The notes below the pieces were generated by a model that had not been told where the DNA came from, ran no database searches, and saw only the letters and a program-made list of their open reading frames with translations. Shown in pieces: positions 35,544-47,771 of a stretch of DNA of 64,000 nt. The first letter of the stretch is position 1. Each line of letters opens with the position of its first letter. Made by a program: the position numbers and the translations under genes. This stretch comes from Competibacter_A sp037045535. GTDB taxonomy: Bacteria; Pseudomonadota; Gammaproteobacteria; Competibacterales; Competibacteraceae. Location of the stretch: NCBI GenBank assembly GCA_037045535.1, contig JBAOHI010000073.1, forward strand, positions 186,001-250,000. Direction: 5' to 3'.

Positions 35544-37787
35544 TCAGCGACAAGTGTCGGGCAAATACTTTTCCGGAACATCGGTGGCGTATTCAGTGGC
35601 TTCTACCAGCGCCTTGGCTCCCGGCGGCGGGCCAGCGCTCCCGCAGACCCAAGTCAACCCACCATCGGCGCCGAGATAGGGCGTCAATAACAGCGTGCGT
35701 TCAGTGATGGCAGCGCCCGCCTCATCACCGAAAAACAACACGATAGCCCCGTCGCCGATTCCATATCCCGCCAGATACCGGATCGAGTCGCCGTCAAAGT
35801 TCAGCTCCAGATCGTCGTCGGACTTCGGCAGCTCGTTGTGTTTGGCGTAGTAGTCGGCCATCGCTTGTTTGAGCGGGTCGGTTTCCGCCAATACGCTGGC
35901 GATCTGGGCGCGCACCGTGTAATCCTCGTAGGCCGGAATGGCGATAGCAGCCACGATTCCGGCCACCATCAAACCGGTCAGGGCGCTACCATCCCCGGCC
36001 ATCAGTACTTCCACCGGTGTTTGCTCATAACTGATATTGAAACCGACTCGATCCGGCGTGGCCTCCAGCGCCAAGCCGATGGCGCCATCGACGGGCAATT
36101 TGAGGACACTGGCGCTGGGCAGATCGGCCAGCGAGATGCGAGCGCCGAGCGCGTCGCCCAACATTTGCAGCCCACCCAGATAGGCGTAATAGATTTCGCG
36201 CTGGGCGTTGCGAGTCACGGCGGTCAGTCCTAACAGGGCGTTTTCGGGCGTGTAACCCTGCGATTGCTTCAACCAGTGACCCAAATCGGTATCCAGTGTC
36301 GAGGCTGCCCGATCCGCCAGTGCCTGCGGCACCTCCCCAAAGACCAGCCAGGCGCCGCTCTCGACCCAGTAAAGATGGGTGTTCATGCGGGCCAACAGCG
36401 CCAGAAACGCCGCCTCCTTGTCGGTAGCGTCGGTCGATGATTCGGTCCGACTTGCGGTCATGCTGGGAATCGTCAGGTGTTGCACCTCCACCTTGCCGAC
36501 TTTCAGGGTTTCACGCTGCCAGCCGAAGCGCTGACCAAGCTCGTCCAATTTCCGGTAAAACGCTTGCGAATCATTGACGCGCAGCGCACTGAAGCGACCG
36601 CTGGCATCCTCGAAACTGAGGAGTTCCGGTCCTATCCATTTCAACCACTCCACCGGCACGATGCCGTACTGCTGTTTGAGCAGGGCGATGAAATCGCGAT
36701 ACTCCTTAGCCGCCGGCTCGCCGAAATCGGCGACCAAATGACCCTCGAACGCGGCGAGCCGTTCGGCATCCGGCAGCATTAGACTGATAGCCCAGCGCGG
36801 CTTGCCGGCCGTTTTTACGTCGGCGCGATACTGCTTCGCGGCTAGATAGCTCAATAACCGGGCTCCCGGCGCTTCCAAACGGACCTGCAAGCGACCGCGA
36901 CCGTCCACCGTCCCCCAACCGAATGCCAAGCTTTGAGCCTTGTCGATCAAATCGCGTTGCAACGCGGCCGCCGGTCCGTCTGGAATCTGGGGAGCCACCA
37001 TTCCGGCCAGACCCTTCAGGCTCACCCAACCGAACAAGCCCTGGCCGGAATGGTCGATTTGCTGTTCGACATCGTGCAGTCGGTGGGAACGGGTTTGCTT
37101 CAACTGTTCGAGCAATCGATCAAGCAACGTGGGCGAGGCGGTAATCCCGACCAATGCCTGCAGGCGTCCACTGGCGGCATCGAATTTGACGAAGCCGCCA
37201 TTGACCAAGGCTCCTCGACCCTCGGCATCGAGCGGCGCTTTGAGCAGTTGGCCGCCGTTGTCCAGCGAAGCGAGGCGGCCATTCAATTCGGTCACGCTGA
37301 CAATCTTGAGGTGGGTACTGAACAGCGCTGTGCTACTGGCCGGATTGAGCATGTCGTTACTATCGATGACGGCCACTTCCAACGGTGCGTCGAGATCGTC
37401 GAGCAGCAAGGTTAGCACGGGCGTGAGACCCGCATCGGCGAGAACTTTGTCCTTGCGCACGGCCTCGCGCAGCGCGGCAACGATCCGGGCGTGCGGCTCA
37501 CTGGCCAGGGCGGGGTCAAGCGGACGCCCGTTCGGCGCGGACAGCAAACCCCAAGCCGATGGAATGCGCAGATAGGCGACGGTGTGTTCCGGCAGACGTT
37601 CGCGCAACCAGGGAGCTTGGACGAAGGACTGAGCGGCGCGCGGCGGGAGCACGCCTTCCGACACAGGCGCGGACGTCGATGGGGGCGCGGACGTGGATGG
37701 ACTGGCCTGTTCGTTCTTACCACAGGCGGCCAACAAGGCGACGCAGGCAACGAGGCCCACTAAAGCAAGACAACGATAGCATCTCAT
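35544..37787 (-). CDS. Lipoprotein (DUF3352-like) fused to a type IV pilin-like domain
   Basis: ATG 37787 is preferred over 37820 because GGAGAG precedes it. 747 residues. A lipobox ('VALLAACGKNE', Cys about 22) marks it as a lipoprotein; a Ser/Pro/Ala linker follows. The body to about 590 resembles DUF3352-type proteins ('HTVAYLRIPSAWGLL', 'LLFGWVSLKGLAGM'-like blocks). Then comes a pilin-like unit: hydrophobic 'LMVAGIVAAIAIPAYEDYTVR', 'DPLKQAMADYYAKHNELP', and the terminal disulfide pattern 'TWVCGSAG' ... 'KYLPDTCR' of type IV pilins. No prepilin cleavage site precedes it. The role is unknown; outer-membrane location with an internal pilin-like segment is inferred. Confidence 0.8.
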   Translation of the reverse strand: MRCYRCLALVGLVACVALLAACGKNEQASPSTSAPPSTSAPVSEGVLPPRAAQSFVQAPWLRERLPEHTVAYLRIPSAWGLLSAPNGRPLDPALASEPHARIVAALREAVRKDKVLADAGLTPVLTLLLDDLDAPLEVAVIDSNDMLNPASSTALFSTHLKIVSVTELNGRLASLDNGGQLLKAPLDAEGRGALVNGGFVKFDAASGRLQALVGITASPTLLDRLLEQLKQTRSHRLHDVEQQIDHSGQGLFGWVSLKGLAGMVAPQIPDGPAAALQRDLIDKAQSLAFGWGTVDGRGRLQVRLEAPGARLLSYLAAKQYRADVKTAGKPRWAISLMLPDAERLAAFEGHLVADFGEPAAKEYRDFIALLKQQYGIVPVEWLKWIGPELLSFEDASGRFSALRVNDSQAFYRKLDELGQRFGWQRETLKVGKVEVQHLTIPSMTASRTESSTDATDKEAAFLALLARMNTHLYWVESGAWLVFGEVPQALADRAASTLDTDLGHWLKQSQGYTPENALLGLTAVTRNAQREIYYAYLGGLQMLGDALGARISLADLPSASVLKLPVDGAIGLALEATPDRVGFNISYEQTPVEVLMAGDGSALTGLMVAGIVAAIAIPAYEDYTVRAQIASVLAETDPLKQAMADYYAKHNELPKSDDDLELNFDGDSIRYLAGYGIGDGAIVLFFGDEAGAAITERTLLLTPYLGADGGLTWVCGSAGPPPGAKALVEATEYATDVPEKYLPDTCR

Positions 37788-37941
37788 GGGAACTCTCCGA
37801 CCAAGGTTCGTGAAGGACACGCTTCATGCGTGGAAAGCGCAGCGAACGGAAAAACGGAGATCGCCTGACGGGGCAATTTCCCGCAATTTCCAAATATTAG
37901 CTTGGAATGACGCTCACTGCGGGAAATAGAGATCAGCGGGA

Positions 37942-38349
37942 CTAACGAACCATGGCGACCCCCGGCGTTCCATCGAGATAAAACCACTGCCCACTTTCCC
38001 GCACGAACTGACTAGCCTCGTGCAGCCGGTGCGCCCTGCCGCCGATCTTATAGCGCGCCACGAACTCAACCATGCCTCGGGCATCATCGGGATCGCCTGC
38101 TGCCGTGCGGATGATTTTCAAACTCAACCAGCGAACATTCTCCGCGTCGTTCAGGTCGAGCTGGTCGGGTCGGGTGGACTCGTGCCAAGTGCGCAGCAAG
38201 TAATCCCTCCGGGCGAGGACATATCCGGTATAGCGCGAGCGCATCAATGCCTCGGCCGTGATTGGTCGCTGTTCGCAATCAAGGTATGGTCCGCAGCAAG
38301 TGGCGTAAGCCTTGCCCGATCCGCAAGGGCAGACCGCGATGGCATTCAC
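37942..38349 (-). CDS. ychJ: YchJ-family (UPF0225) SEC-C metal-binding protein
   Basis: 135 residues from GTG 38349, whose start overlaps the stop of the cyclase (GTGA). An N-terminal SEC-C motif 'CPCGSGKAYATCCGPYL' binds zinc, followed by the YchJ body: 'TAEALMRSRYTGYVLARRDYLLRTWHEST' type block and 'EFVARYKIGGRAHRLHEASQFVR'. Length and layout match YchJ. Biochemical role not established. Confidence 0.88.
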   Translation of the reverse strand: MNAIAVCPCGSGKAYATCCGPYLDCEQRPITAEALMRSRYTGYVLARRDYLLRTWHESTRPDQLDLNDAENVRWLSLKIIRTAAGDPDDARGMVEFVARYKIGGRAHRLHEASQFVRESGQWFYLDGTPGVAMVR

Positions 38350-38987
38350 GCGGCTAATCTCTTGAGCACCGCTCGCGCCGGAGCACCCTCGGCACCGGCT
38401 AACTTGAGGGGCAAGCAAATCAACTCGTAGGAACCCGGCGCAACCTCCGCCAGATTCAAGCCTTCCAAGATTACGATCCCGGCTTGTAGCAAGGCGATGT
38501 GAGTTTGCGGATCGCCACGGAAAATCTGAACCGATAGGTAATCGACGCCGATCAATCGCAAGCCCCGTGCTGCGATCCAGCGGGCAGCATCAACAGTCAG
38601 CGCCACGAAGTCGATGCGGAAATCGCGCTCCCCCCGGTGCCAACCCTCGGAGTTGCGAGTACGCAGCAACAAGCGCGAGGTACTCGCGGGTAGATTTAGC
38701 GATTCCAGATCGTCTGCGGTAACGGCGCCCACATCCGGTAGGGCGACGACCACTACCGGACCGATCAACGCATCTAGCGCAAGTTGGGTGACATCCGCGC
38801 CGTCGGCCAGGAAATGCAAGGGGGCATCGACATGCGTGCCGGTATGAACGCCACAGCGCAGAACGCTGTCATTGACGGCATCGCCTTGCCCCATGTCACG
38901 GCGGCGAGTGATTTCGGTGAGCGGACTGCCGGGCCAATGGGGCAGATTCGGGGAGATCGTCAGCGAAATATCCAGATAGTCGGTCAT
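38346..38987 (-). CDS. Cyclase/kynurenine formamidase-like metal hydrolase
   Basis: 213 residues from ATG 38987 (AAGGA eight bases upstream); the longer frame to 39206 adds unlikely sequence. The family metal site HTGTHVDAPLHF lies near residue 48, with further 'IGVDYLSVQIF' and 'ILEGLNLAEVAPG' blocks. Members are zinc/manganese hydrolases acting on cyclic amides or N-formylkynurenine; no other kynurenine genes are nearby, so the substrate is open. Coupled to ychJ by a 4-bp overlap. Confidence 0.88.
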   Translation of the reverse strand: MTDYLDISLTISPNLPHWPGSPLTEITRRRDMGQGDAVNDSVLRCGVHTGTHVDAPLHFLADGADVTQLALDALIGPVVVVALPDVGAVTADDLESLNLPASTSRLLLRTRNSEGWHRGERDFRIDFVALTVDAARWIAARGLRLIGVDYLSVQIFRGDPQTHIALLQAGIVILEGLNLAEVAPGSYELICLPLKLAGAEGAPARAVLKRLAA

Positions 38988-39057
38988 GGCAATATCCTTC
39001 AAGCTCCCCTCGCACCTCGCCAACGGAGTTGGGAACGAGGGTTTCACGGGGTGACGC

Positions 39058-39489
39058 TCACTCCCGCTCCCGTCCAGTCCCAACGGGCCGGCGAGTCTGC
39101 TTCTTCTCCCCGACCCGCCGCTTGTCGTCCATCCGCCGTTGCCGGGCAGCGCGCGAAGGCTGGGTCTTGACACGCAGCTTGGGCGGTTCCGCCGCGCTCC
39201 GCACAAGCCCGATCAGCCGCTCCAATGCATCCCGTCGGTTGCGTTCCTGGCTGCGAAACCGTTGAGCGGTGATGACCAACTCTCCTGCCTGAGTCGCGCG
39301 GCTTCCGGCCAACACCAGCAACCGCGCCCGCACCGGTTCCGGCAATGAAGGCGACCCCGCGACATCGAAACGCAACTCCACAGCGGTCGCCACTTTATTG
39401 ACGTTCTGGCCACCAGGCCCGGATGCAAGTTTGAACTGAAAGCGGATTTCATCCTCACGGATCGCGATACCGGGTGTCACATCGATCAT
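39058..39489 (-). CDS. arfB: ArfB, alternative ribosome-rescue peptidyl-tRNA hydrolase
   Basis: 143 residues starting at ATG 39489. The catalytic GGQ is at 26-28 in 'LASGPGGQNVNKVATAVEL', and the basic unstructured tail ('RAARQRRMDDKRRVGEKKQ') reaches into the mRNA channel of stalled ribosomes, as in YaeJ/ArfB. The family hydrolyses peptidyl-tRNA on non-stop ribosomes. Located divergently from ygiQ. Confidence 0.92.
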   Translation of the reverse strand: MIDVTPGIAIREDEIRFQFKLASGPGGQNVNKVATAVELRFDVAGSPSLPEPVRARLLVLAGSRATQAGELVITAQRFRSQERNRRDALERLIGLVRSAAEPPKLRVKTQPSRAARQRRMDDKRRVGEKKQTRRPVGTGRERE

Positions 39490-39671
39490 GGTGGCAAGAT
39501 CACCTGGAAATAGCAATTTTATAGATGTAGCCGATACGACGCGGCTTGCAAAGGTGAGAATCAGGCGAGTCCATCGCGCCCAGGTTCGCGAATGAGAGCA
39601 TTGCTCCCGATACCGACCCCCGTATAATCTTCGGTTTCGTTGGTCACTGCTCCCACGCCGTCTGATTGTCC

Positions 39672-41905
<2,234 letters not shown>

Positions 41906-41909
<4 letters not shown>

Positions 41910-42556
41910 CGACCCCGTCCACTATTTTGGCCGCGGTTCCTTGGATTGGTACGCTGAGTGGGTGCCGCCAAGATCGCTTCGAGCTGTTCGACGCTCAAAT
42001 ACTGCGGTTCATAAACCAACCCCTGGTTTTCTATATTGCGGACAAACGCACGCAAATGATTATTTGATCCCGCCAGCAGATTTTCATAACTCTGTTGCAA
42101 ATCCGTATGATTCGTCTCGGCGATAGCCCGCTGCAAATCGAGAATATCGATTTCCTCGATCGCCGCGCCCACGTACAACGCGTCCAAGGCGGACTGCCGA
42201 CCGCGAGCGATCAACTGCTCATACAGAGCCTGTAAATCGGTATTGTTGAAAATCCCCACCTCCGGACTCGCAGGATCAGCCAACTGGTACTGATCGAGCA
42301 ATGCCAGCATCGCATCCATATGCCGTTGCTCGGATTCGGCAATATTGGCCAATACAGGCTGTGCCCAGCGGGCATTCAGAGTCAAGTAAACATCCCGTGC
42401 CAACTTTTCCTCTTCACGCATGAAGCTCAGGGTCTGAATTTCCTCGGTGCTGAGATCGGTCGTTTGCGCCCAGGCACTACCGGCCATCATCGTCAGAACC
42501 AACGCCAACCATAAACGAACGGCATGACAACGACAGTCTATCAAGTTGAAAATCAT
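41906..42556 (-). CDS. Exported DUF2202 ferritin-like protein
   Basis: 216 residues. Signal peptide 'LWLALVLTMMAGSAWAQ', GGAGA ribosome site 7 bases upstream. The mature domain is the helical DUF2202 fold: 'SFMREEEKLARDVYLTLN', 'ANIAESEQRHMDAMLALL', 'AIEEIDILDLQRAIAE' and 'SNNHLRAFVRN', with acidic and His residues (EEEK, ExxH) that resemble a di-metal site. Function is unknown; metal binding is inferred. Confidence 0.83.
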
Positions 42557-42711
42557 GGCTTTCTCCGCAGAATACCCATTGAGTTTTTAATGCGGTCGAG
42601 TCTATATCGCTATACAGATGTCTAGCATTGCGATTTCGCAATCATCCCTGGACTTGCCCGAACGAATGAGGGCGGGTTACGGTAGAGAAAATTTTTCATG
42701 GGGAACACGCA

Positions 42712-43509
42712 ATGCGGGAATTGGAAGAGCTATTGGTCGTAATGGCACGGTTGCGCGATCCCGACAGCGGTTGTCCGTGGGATCGGGAACAAACCTACGC
42801 CACCATCGTGCCTCACACCATCGAGGAAGCCTACGAAGTTGCCGACGCCATCGCCCGCGAGGACTGGGACGAGTTCAAAGCGGAACTGGGCGATTTGCTG
42901 TTTCAGGTCGTGTTCTACGCCCAGCTCGCCCGCGAGGAAGGCCGTTTCGATTTCGCCGACGTGGCGGGCGGCATCGTCGAAAAGATGACTCGCCGCCACC
43001 CGCACGTCTTCGGCGACGAACAGTATGCCGATGCCGCCGAGCGAATGGCGGCCTGGGAACGGATCAAAGCCGCCGAAAAGCCCGAGCAGCCCGCCGGTAC
43101 GCTGGATGGCGTGCCGCTGGCGCTGCCGGCGCTGACCCGTGCGGTCAAGCTGCAAAAAAAAGCCAGCAAGGTCGGCTTCGATTGGGGCGCGGTAGAGCCG
43201 ATCCTGGCCAAGATTCAGGAAGAAATCGCCGAAATTCGCCACGAAATCACTGCTCAATCGTCGTCGGAACGACTGGCCGACGAACTGGGCGATGTGCTGT
43301 TCGCTGTCGCCAATCTGGCCCGCCATCTCCAGCTCGATCCGGAAACGGCGCTACGCGGGACCAATGCTAAATTCGAGCGGCGGTTTCGGCGGATCGAGGC
43401 GTGGCTGGCGGAAACCGATCGGGTGCCCGCGCAATCGACGTTGGCGGAAATGGACGCCTTGTGGGAGCGCGCCAAGATCGAAGAACGCGATCCCGGTTCC
43501 AGCATTTAA
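42712..43509 (+). CDS. mazG: Nucleoside triphosphate pyrophosphohydrolase MazG
   Basis: 265 residues with two MazG domains. The first starts 'DPDSGCPWDREQTYATI' and carries 'DEFKAELGDLLFQVVFYAQ'; the second has 'KVGFDWGAVEPILAKIQEE' and 'ERLADELGDVLFAVANLAR', both with the EExxD-type magnesium motif. It hydrolyses (d)NTPs to monophosphates, limiting aberrant nucleotides or ppGpp. Start at ATG 42712 after GGGAA. Confidence 0.95.
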   Translation: MRELEELLVVMARLRDPDSGCPWDREQTYATIVPHTIEEAYEVADAIAREDWDEFKAELGDLLFQVVFYAQLAREEGRFDFADVAGGIVEKMTRRHPHVFGDEQYADAAERMAAWERIKAAEKPEQPAGTLDGVPLALPALTRAVKLQKKASKVGFDWGAVEPILAKIQEEIAEIRHEITAQSSSERLADELGDVLFAVANLARHLQLDPETALRGTNAKFERRFRRIEAWLAETDRVPAQSTLAEMDALWERAKIEERDPGSSI

Positions 43510-43605
43510 GCGCCCGACAATCGCTTTCCTCCTTCCTGTATTCACAGCCCGAAAGCACACCCGGATTGCCAAACGCGCTCCAACGCCGTTACTCTATTTG
43601 GCAAG

Positions 43606-43775
43606 ACGGTTCCCCCCACGGGATTAAAAGGGAACGCGGTAAAACCGGCTCGGCCGGTCGAATCCGCGGCTGTCCCCGCAACTGTGAGCGGCGAGCCGGC
43701 GTTCGTACAAGGCCACTGGGCAACTGGGAAGGCCGAACGCCCGGCACCGACCCGCCAGCCAGGAGACCTGCCGTC
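43606..43775 (+). promoter_or_regulatory. Cobalamin riboswitch
   Basis: All hallmarks are present in order: GGTTCCCC..ACGGGATTAAAAGGGAA (start), CCGGTCGAATCCGCGGCTG region with GCGGCTGTCCCCGCAACTGTG, GCCACTGGG.AACTGGGAAGGC, and the B12 box AGCCAGGAGACCTGCC at 43757-43772. It precedes btuB by about 230 bp and should reduce expression of the uptake genes when adenosyl- or other cobalamin is plentiful. Confidence 0.95.
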
Positions 43776-44005
43776 CCAAGCGTCGCCTAGCCGTCGAACG
43801 GGAGCTTTCGACGGGACGGTCCTCCGTTTTGGCGATGCGGGAAACCGAGCGCTCGCCAACGGCAGGCCGATGCTTTTCTTCGCAAAAGCGTTTTCCGCTC
43901 TTCCAGCAGGCCGGTCAACCGACCGGCGATCGCATGTTTCCAGCAAACAATGAACGGGCTTCCGTAGCCGGTTCGACGATAACTCCAATAGGAAACGCGA
44001 TCGCC

Positions 44006-45901
44006 ATGAACGTCCATTGCATCGACTGTCATCGTTTTGCCCCCTCGCTCGCCGCGCTCAGTCTACTGGCCGGCTTCAGCAGTAGCACGGCAGCACAGGA
44101 GTCACTCCCGGAGCTGGTGGTCACCGCGACCCGAGTTCCGATCCCAGCCGAACAATCCGGCAGTGCGATCACCGTGTTGACCGAGCAAGAATTGGAACAA
44201 CGGCAAATTCGCGTGGTGGCCGACGCCTTGCGCGATGTGCCGGGCGCGACGGTCAGCCGCAGCGGTGGCCCTGGTGCCCTGACCGAAGTCTATTTGCGCG
44301 GCGCCGAATCCAACCAGACGCTGGTATTGATCGATGGCGTAGAAGTCAACAATCCCGATGGTGGCGCTTTTGATTTCAGCAACCTGCTGGACCTGGAGGT
44401 CGAACGGATCGAAATATTGCGCGGTCCGCAAAGCGTGTTGTGGGGCAGTTCCGCCATCGGCGGCGTTATCAATATCATCACCCGCCGCGCTCAACAACCG
44501 TGGCAGGCCAGCGCCCGCCTTGAAGCGGGCAGTTTCGCCACCCGGCAAGCCGCCGGTAGCGTGGGCGGACGCGGCGACCGCTACGATGCCCTACTCAGCG
44601 GAACGTGGTTCGATACCAACGGCTGGTCCGCCGGCAGCGCCTGGCGCGGCAACAGCGAGGATGACGCCACCACCATCGGCACGTTGCTGTTCAAAGGCAG
44701 CGCCCGCCCTCGCGACGATTTGGAATTGAGCGTGATGGAACGCTATACCCACACCCGTTCGGACTTCGACGCTTTCCTCGGCGGGAGTATCCGCCCGGTG
44801 GTCGACAGCAATGACCAGGCCGACAGTCGGCAAAACCTGTTACGCCTGCAAGGCCGTTTCACCCTGTTCGGCGGTGCTTGGGAACATTTGCTCGGCGCTT
44901 CCCGCTACGACCTCGACAGCAAAACCGACAGCACCGGGTTCGAGGCGTTCGACAGCACCAGTCATTCCAATCAACTCGACTATCAAAGCAACTATTTCCT
45001 CTCGACGCCTGGCGCCGAGCAGACCTTGACTGTCCTGGTCAAGGACAAACAGGACGAAGCGCGCAACACCTATTTCGCCAGCAACTCAATCCATAATACC
45101 GGTCTCGCCTTGCAATACGGCTTGGGCCTGGCAGAACGCTTGTTCCTGACCGTCGGTGCGCGGCACGATTTCAATGATCGCTTCGACGATACCGATACCT
45201 ATCGGTTGACCGCTGCCTATCTCTGGCCGGCTACCGGCGCCCGCCTGCACGCCAGCTACGGCACGGCGGTCAAAAATCCGACGCTGACCGAGCTGTTCGG
45301 TTTTTCCGGCGACTTTCAAGGCAATCCCGATCTGCAACCGGAAGAGAGTCGCGGTTTCGATATCGGTTGGGAGCAAGCTCTATTCGATCAACGGCTGCGA
45401 TTCGACGTGACCGGCTTCCACAATCGTATCGATAACATCATCGTCGGCGCCGGACGCACGGTAATCAACCTGCCCGGCGAAAGTCGTACCCGTGGAATCG
45501 AACTGAGCATCAACGCTGAGCTGGCCCCCAAACTCAGTGGAACCCTGGCCTACACCTATACCGACGCCGAGGATTCCGAAGGCCAGGATATACCGCGCCG
45601 ACCGCGTCACCTCACCAGTCTCAATCTCAACTATCGGGCTACCGACCGCACCAACCTCAATCTGGCGGTCCGCTATAGCGGTTCCTTCACCGATACCGCT
45701 TTCGATTCGGAAACCTTTGCCACGACCCCGGTAACGCTCGACGGTTACACCGTGGTGAATCTGGCAGCCAGCTATCAATGGAACGACCGTTGGCAATGGT
45801 ACGGGCGGATCGAAAATCTGTTCGACGAACGCTATGAAGATGTACTCGGCTACAGCGGCACCGAGCGCGGGCTTTATCTCGGCGCGCGCTACCGCTTTTG
45901 A
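44006..45901 (+). CDS. btuB: TonB-dependent vitamin B12 outer-membrane receptor BtuB
   Basis: Start placed at ATG 44006, giving a signal region 'APSLAALSLLAGFSSSTAAQ'; earlier in-frame ATGs at 43829 and 43934 lie between the riboswitch and this site. 631 residues. The TonB box 'LPELVVTATR' opens the plug domain ('ALRDVPGATVSRSGG', 'VYLRGAESNQTLVLIDG', 'RIEILRGPQSVLWGSSAIGGVINI'), then a 22-strand barrel ending in 'TERGLYLGARYRF' with the terminal aromatic. It imports cobalamin across the outer membrane using TonB, which is encoded downstream. Confidence 0.92.
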   Translation: MNVHCIDCHRFAPSLAALSLLAGFSSSTAAQESLPELVVTATRVPIPAEQSGSAITVLTEQELEQRQIRVVADALRDVPGATVSRSGGPGALTEVYLRGAESNQTLVLIDGVEVNNPDGGAFDFSNLLDLEVERIEILRGPQSVLWGSSAIGGVINIITRRAQQPWQASARLEAGSFATRQAAGSVGGRGDRYDALLSGTWFDTNGWSAGSAWRGNSEDDATTIGTLLFKGSARPRDDLELSVMERYTHTRSDFDAFLGGSIRPVVDSNDQADSRQNLLRLQGRFTLFGGAWEHLLGASRYDLDSKTDSTGFEAFDSTSHSNQLDYQSNYFLSTPGAEQTLTVLVKDKQDEARNTYFASNSIHNTGLALQYGLGLAERLFLTVGARHDFNDRFDDTDTYRLTAAYLWPATGARLHASYGTAVKNPTLTELFGFSGDFQGNPDLQPEESRGFDIGWEQALFDQRLRFDVTGFHNRIDNIIVGAGRTVINLPGESRTRGIELSINAELAPKLSGTLAYTYTDAEDSEGQDIPRRPRHLTSLNLNYRATDRTNLNLAVRYSGSFTDTAFDSETFATTPVTLDGYTVVNLAASYQWNDRWQWYGRIENLFDERYEDVLGYSGTERGLYLGARYRF

Positions 45902-45903
45902 AC

Positions 45904-46766
45904 ATGGCCATGCGTGCGAGCGGCAATAGGCGATTGGTGTGCCTGCTGGGCCTGATCCTGCTCGGATCGCCGATGTTGGCGTTGGCGGCGTTGCCGCGAG
46001 CCGCCTCGTTGACCGTGTGCGCCGATCAATATCTGTTGGGACTAGCCGATCCCGCACAGATCGTCGCCGTTTCGCCTGATGCCGCCGACCCGAATCAATC
46101 CCTGTTCGCCGCCGAAGCGGTCCGCTACCCGGCCCATCGCGGCGATAGCGAGGAATTGGTGGCATTGCAGGCCGAATTGGTGCTGACTGATCGCTGGCTA
46201 CCTCTGCGTACCAGCGAGCGCCTGGAACGGCTCGGCATCCGGGTGATCCAGCTCCCGTTGCCCGACAGTTGGGCCGAGATCGCGGCAACGACCCGCACCG
46301 TCGCCGCCGCGCTCGGGCGTCCCGCACAAGGAGAAGCGCGCAGTGGCCGAGATGGAGGCACGGCTGGAACGCCTGGCGGCCCGTCGCCTGCCTTGTTCGA
46401 CCGCCGCTCGCCGCTTATTTTCTGCCCGATGGCGGTAGCGCTGGCGCAGGCACTTTTATCGACGCCGTGTTGCAAGCGGCCGGCACGCGCAATCTGGCAA
46501 CCACCTTGGGTCTACAGGGTTGGGGAACCTTCAAACTGGAGCAGTTGGCGCTCGCCGAACCCGATCTGATCATCATGGGCTTTTTCGACCAGGGTGGCGA
46601 TACCTTGCGGATGGCGTTCGCGCGACATCCCGTATTCCGCCATCTGTTGACCCGATTGCCGACGATCGCCGTGCCGGATCGCTACTGGATCTGTAGCGGC
46701 TGGTTCCTGACCGAAGCCGCCGATTACATCGCCGAACGCTTGCCGGTACCGGAGAGCGTTCCATGA
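45904..46766 (+). pseudogene. btuF: BtuF-like cobalamin-binding protein, two frameshifts
   Basis: Frame 1 (from 45904) gives a signal peptide ('LLGLILLGSPMLALAALPRA') and 'ASLTVCADQYLLGLADPAQI' and 'LVLTDRWLPLRTSERLERLG', a class III binding protein. Removing one G at about 46317 and one T at about 46388 lets the protein run on through 'KEKRAVAEMEARLERLA' to 'RPPLAAYFLPDGGSAGAGTF', 'WGTFKLEQLALAEPDLIIM' and the stop at 46766. The corrected gene is about 287 residues. It would deliver B12 to BtuCD in the periplasm. Starts 3 bp after btuB; stop overlaps btuC (ATGA). Probably intact in the organism. Confidence 0.82.
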
Positions 46767-47771
46767 CCGCTTCGACCGATAGCCAGCGTTATCGACGGAT
46801 CAGCCTCGGTTTGGCCATGCTGCTGGTCGGGCTGACGGTCGCCGGCTTGTTGTTGGGCAGTCTGCCGTTGAATCCGTGGCAAACCCTGCTGCACTTGCTC
46901 GACGGCGATCCGCGGCTGGCGATCATCGTGCTGGAAATCCGCTTGCCAAGAGTGTTGCTGGGTTTGCTGGTCGGCGCGTCGTTGGGTCTCAGCGGCGCCG
47001 CGCTGCAAGGCTTGTTGCGCAACCCGCTGGCCGAACCGGGGATTCTCGGCGTCTCGGCCAGTGCTGGACTGGGTGCGGTGCTGGCCTTGTATTTTGGACT
47101 CGCTCGCGTCACGGTTTGGGCGCTGCCGAGCTGCGCGCTGCTCGGCGCGCTGCTGGCCACCTTGATCCTGGCGTTGCTGGCGGCGCGCGATTCCAATCCC
47201 GTTGTCCTTGATTTTGGCGGGGGTGGCGGTATCGAGCCTGGCGATAGCCTTAACGTCGCTGGCCCTGAATCTGGCACCCAATCCGTTGGCATTGAGCGAA
47301 ATGGTGTTGTGGTTGCTCGGTTCGTTGCGCGACCGGGGTTTGTCCGACGTTGCCTTGGCCATACCGTTCATGGCGGTCGGTTGGGCACTGTTGTTGAGCG
47401 CCGGCCGGGAACTGGACGCGCTGACCTTGGGCGAAGATGCCGCCCGCAGTCTCGGCGTCGGGATCGGTTGGCTGCACGCGCGCGTGATCGGCGGTACGGC
47501 GCTGACCGTGGGTGCCGCCACGGCGGTCACCGGCACCGTCGGCTTCGTCGGGCTGATCGCGCCACATCTGCTCCGGCCCTGGCTCGGCTATCAGCCGAGT
47601 CGAATCCTGCTACCGGCCGCCTTGACCGGCGCCGCGTTGCTGGCGGCAGCGGATTTGGCGGTACGGTTGATCCCAACCCGTCAGGAATTGATGCTGGGCG
47701 TAGTGACCGCGTTGCTTGGGGTGCCGTTTTTCATCCACCTGTTGCTCTACACGCGCCGGACAGCGCCATGA
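46763..47771 (+). pseudogene. btuC: BtuC-like FecCD permease, frameshifted
   Basis: Frame from ATG 46763 reads a FecCD-type permease ('PRVLLGLLVGASLGLSGAALQGLL', 'NPLAEPGILGVSASAGLGAVLAL') up to 'AARDSNP' near 47200; the rest lies in the next frame from 47202 ('SLILAGVAVSSLAIALTSL', 'GLIAPHLLRPWLG', 'QELMLGVVTALLGVPFFIH'). Dropping one T at 47202-47203 restores about 335 residues with ten helices. It forms the membrane channel for B12 with BtuD. Its stop overlaps btuD (ATGA). The break may be a sequencing error. Confidence 0.82.
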
